Assembly (NCBI RefSeq): GCF_002812125.1
Contig: NZ_NPDQ01000003.1
Coordinates: 1 to 64,000 of the forward strand
Length of the DNA stretch: 64,000 nt
Source of the DNA: Leptospira brenneri
Lineage (GTDB): Bacteria > Spirochaetota > Leptospiria > Leptospirales > Leptospiraceae
Direction of reading: 5' to 3'
Shown: positions 63,298 through 64,000 of the stretch, piece after piece
How positions within the stretch are numbered: position 1 is the stretch's first letter
How the letters are laid out: each line of letters begins with the position of its first letter
Translations under genes and position numbers: made by a program
The notes under the pieces: generated by a model
Told to the model about the DNA's origin: nothing
The model's input: only the letters and a program-made list of their open reading frames with translations
Databases searched by the model: none

Positions 63298-64000
63298 TCT
63301 CTATCGGGCGAGAGGATCACAATATTAAAAGGATTTCTTTCGTTCTTTTCCGATTCGGAAAGAGACTGAGAAAACCTAAGTGCTCCCGTAATTACGGTTC
63401 CTGTTGTCAGTCCCGCAAAAATTCCTTCTTTTTCGTAAAGGTCAGCTTGCAAATGTAAGGCTTCCTCTGGATTTACATGAAAATAATGATCGATGAGTTT
63501 AGGATCGTAAACTGCGGGTAATTGGATTCTTTCCCTTTCCTTTGGATTCTCCGTTTTCCCATATTCCATAAAAGGGGAATTCTTTTTCCCTGCGATGATG
63601 ACTTTGACCCTCCGGTCTTGGGATTTCAAATACCGACCAATCCCAGTAATGGCCCCACCAGATCCAGGAGCGGAAATGACTGCCCCTACCTTTCCCTGTA
63701 AATCTCTCCAAATCTCAGGCCCTGTGGTTTTGAAATGGAAATTCGGATTTGCTGGGTTGGATGCTTCATCGGGAATCCACCCCCCCAGTTTTTTTGCCTT
63801 CTCTTCCGCTAGGTCATACAAACGACTACTGTCACCTTCATTGGTCACAGTGACTTCTGCTCCGTAACTTCTAAGGAGTTGGATGCGTTCTGGACTTGTA
63901 TGAAGAGGGACTAGACAAAATACAGGATAACCTTTGACCTTTCCGATCCAAGTAAAACTAACAGAAGAGGATCCGGCACCAACTAACACCACACTCATTC
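63294..64000 (-). CDS. Cysteine-synthase-like PLP enzyme (partial, cut by the window edge)
   Basis: This is the C-terminal part of a pyridoxal-phosphate fold-type II protein. RGYPVFCLVP-like and SPERIQLLRSYGAEV segments, then SNPANPNFHFKTTGPEIWRDL and VGAVISAPGSGGAITGIGRYLK, align with CysK/CBS. The N-terminal lysine-containing region lies beyond the window, and an ATG at 63996-63998 is probably internal. The loop that holds the PLP phosphate and substrate, normally TSGNTG, is here GAGSSS (63957-63974), so the reaction may differ from O-acetylserine sulfhydrylation. The end is GLTTGTVITGALRF plus a short tail. It converges on the patatin gene and overlaps it by four bases. Confidence 0.8.
   Translation of the reverse strand, partial: MSVVLVGAGSSSVSFTWIGKVKGYPVFCLVPLHTSPERIQLLRSYGAEVTVTNEGDSSRLYDLAEEKAKKLGGWIPDEASNPANPNFHFKTTGPEIWRDLQGKVGAVISAPGSGGAITGIGRYLKSQDRRVKVIIAGKKNSPFMEYGKTENPKERERIQLPAVYDPKLIDHYFHVNPEEALHLQADLYEKEGIFAGLTTGTVITGALRFSQSLSESEKNERNPFNIVILSPDRD

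Overview
The window looks like a chromosomal segment of a spirochaete of the genus Leptospira. This is an inference from gene content and style, not from a database match. The DNA is AT-rich and there is an LPS pathway (kdsA, split heptose-sugar genes, Lpt export) together with BamA. Lipoprotein signals are of the loose spirochaetal kind (for example FSQC, AIVSC, LFFC). TTG and GTG starts are frequent, NrdJ is a long B12-dependent reductase, and a flagellar FlhB-like protein sits beside rnhB. A saprophytic or environmental species is my guess. I see no insertion sequence, phage, CRISPR array or rRNA, so this is mostly conserved core chromosome with an accessory left end (about 1-3200).

Layout. 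1-1103: end of an unidentified + strand gene, a small (apparently frameshifted) two-helix membrane ORF, and an ArsR repressor/SRPBCC pair. 1104-1523: a regulatory-looking gap with a PerR/Fur-like box. 1524-2990: a Baeyer-Villiger-type flavin monooxygenase. 2991-4063: a terminator, a foldable intergenic element, an L,D-transpeptidase-like gene and tRNA-Asn. 4286-7909: nrdJ. 8099-21550: a 14-gene minus-strand run encoding a type II secretion system (lipoprotein, LysM/M23 peptidase, GspC, D, E, F, G, H, I, J, K, L, M, N). 21611-23056: a YifB/ComM-like ATPase. 23058-28736: yraN, a degenerate HD-GYP protein and the rpsP-khpA-rimM-trmD-rplS-rnhB-(FliK-like)-flhX cluster.

28784-34216: rpe, a PASTA protein, fmt, priA and a divergent uracil-DNA-glycosylase-fold protein. 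34218-40027: a signalling block (NtrX-like regulator, NtrY-like kinase, HPr, HprK, RpoN). 40028-46713: envelope genes (lptB, OstA/LptA-like, LptC-like, kdsA), pyrG, and the split heptose adenylyltransferase and kinase. 46768-53536: a LON-domain protein, an unknown protein, an acyl-CoA synthetase, a TlpA-like lipoprotein, a small unknown protein, a glycosyltransferase, an inositol-phosphatase-family protein and an exported protein. 53555-61460: a PcrA/UvrD-type helicase, bamA, exbD, exbB and recN. 61591-64000: a cyclic-nucleotide-domain/patatin phospholipase and the end of a cysteine-synthase-like gene cut by the window edge.

How the genes fit together. The secretion operon would build a complete inner-membrane platform, pseudopilus and secretin, with a peptidoglycan hydrolase and lipoprotein made first. 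RpoN, NtrYX, HPr and HprK form a nitrogen/phosphotransfer control block joined to LPS export and KDO synthesis. Several proteins keep the fold of a known family but lack signature residues: the NtrX-like protein has no GAFTGA loop, the HD-GYP protein lacks metal ligands, PriA lacks one zinc site, the UDG-like protein lacks recognisable catalytic motifs, and the cNMP domain lacks its phosphate-binding Glu/Arg. At least two genes (rnhB and the L,D-transpeptidase) have no ATG, GTG or TTG where the protein must begin, which raises the possibility of AUU initiation. All calls come from reading the sequence by eye. Family names rest on motifs, and no search was run.
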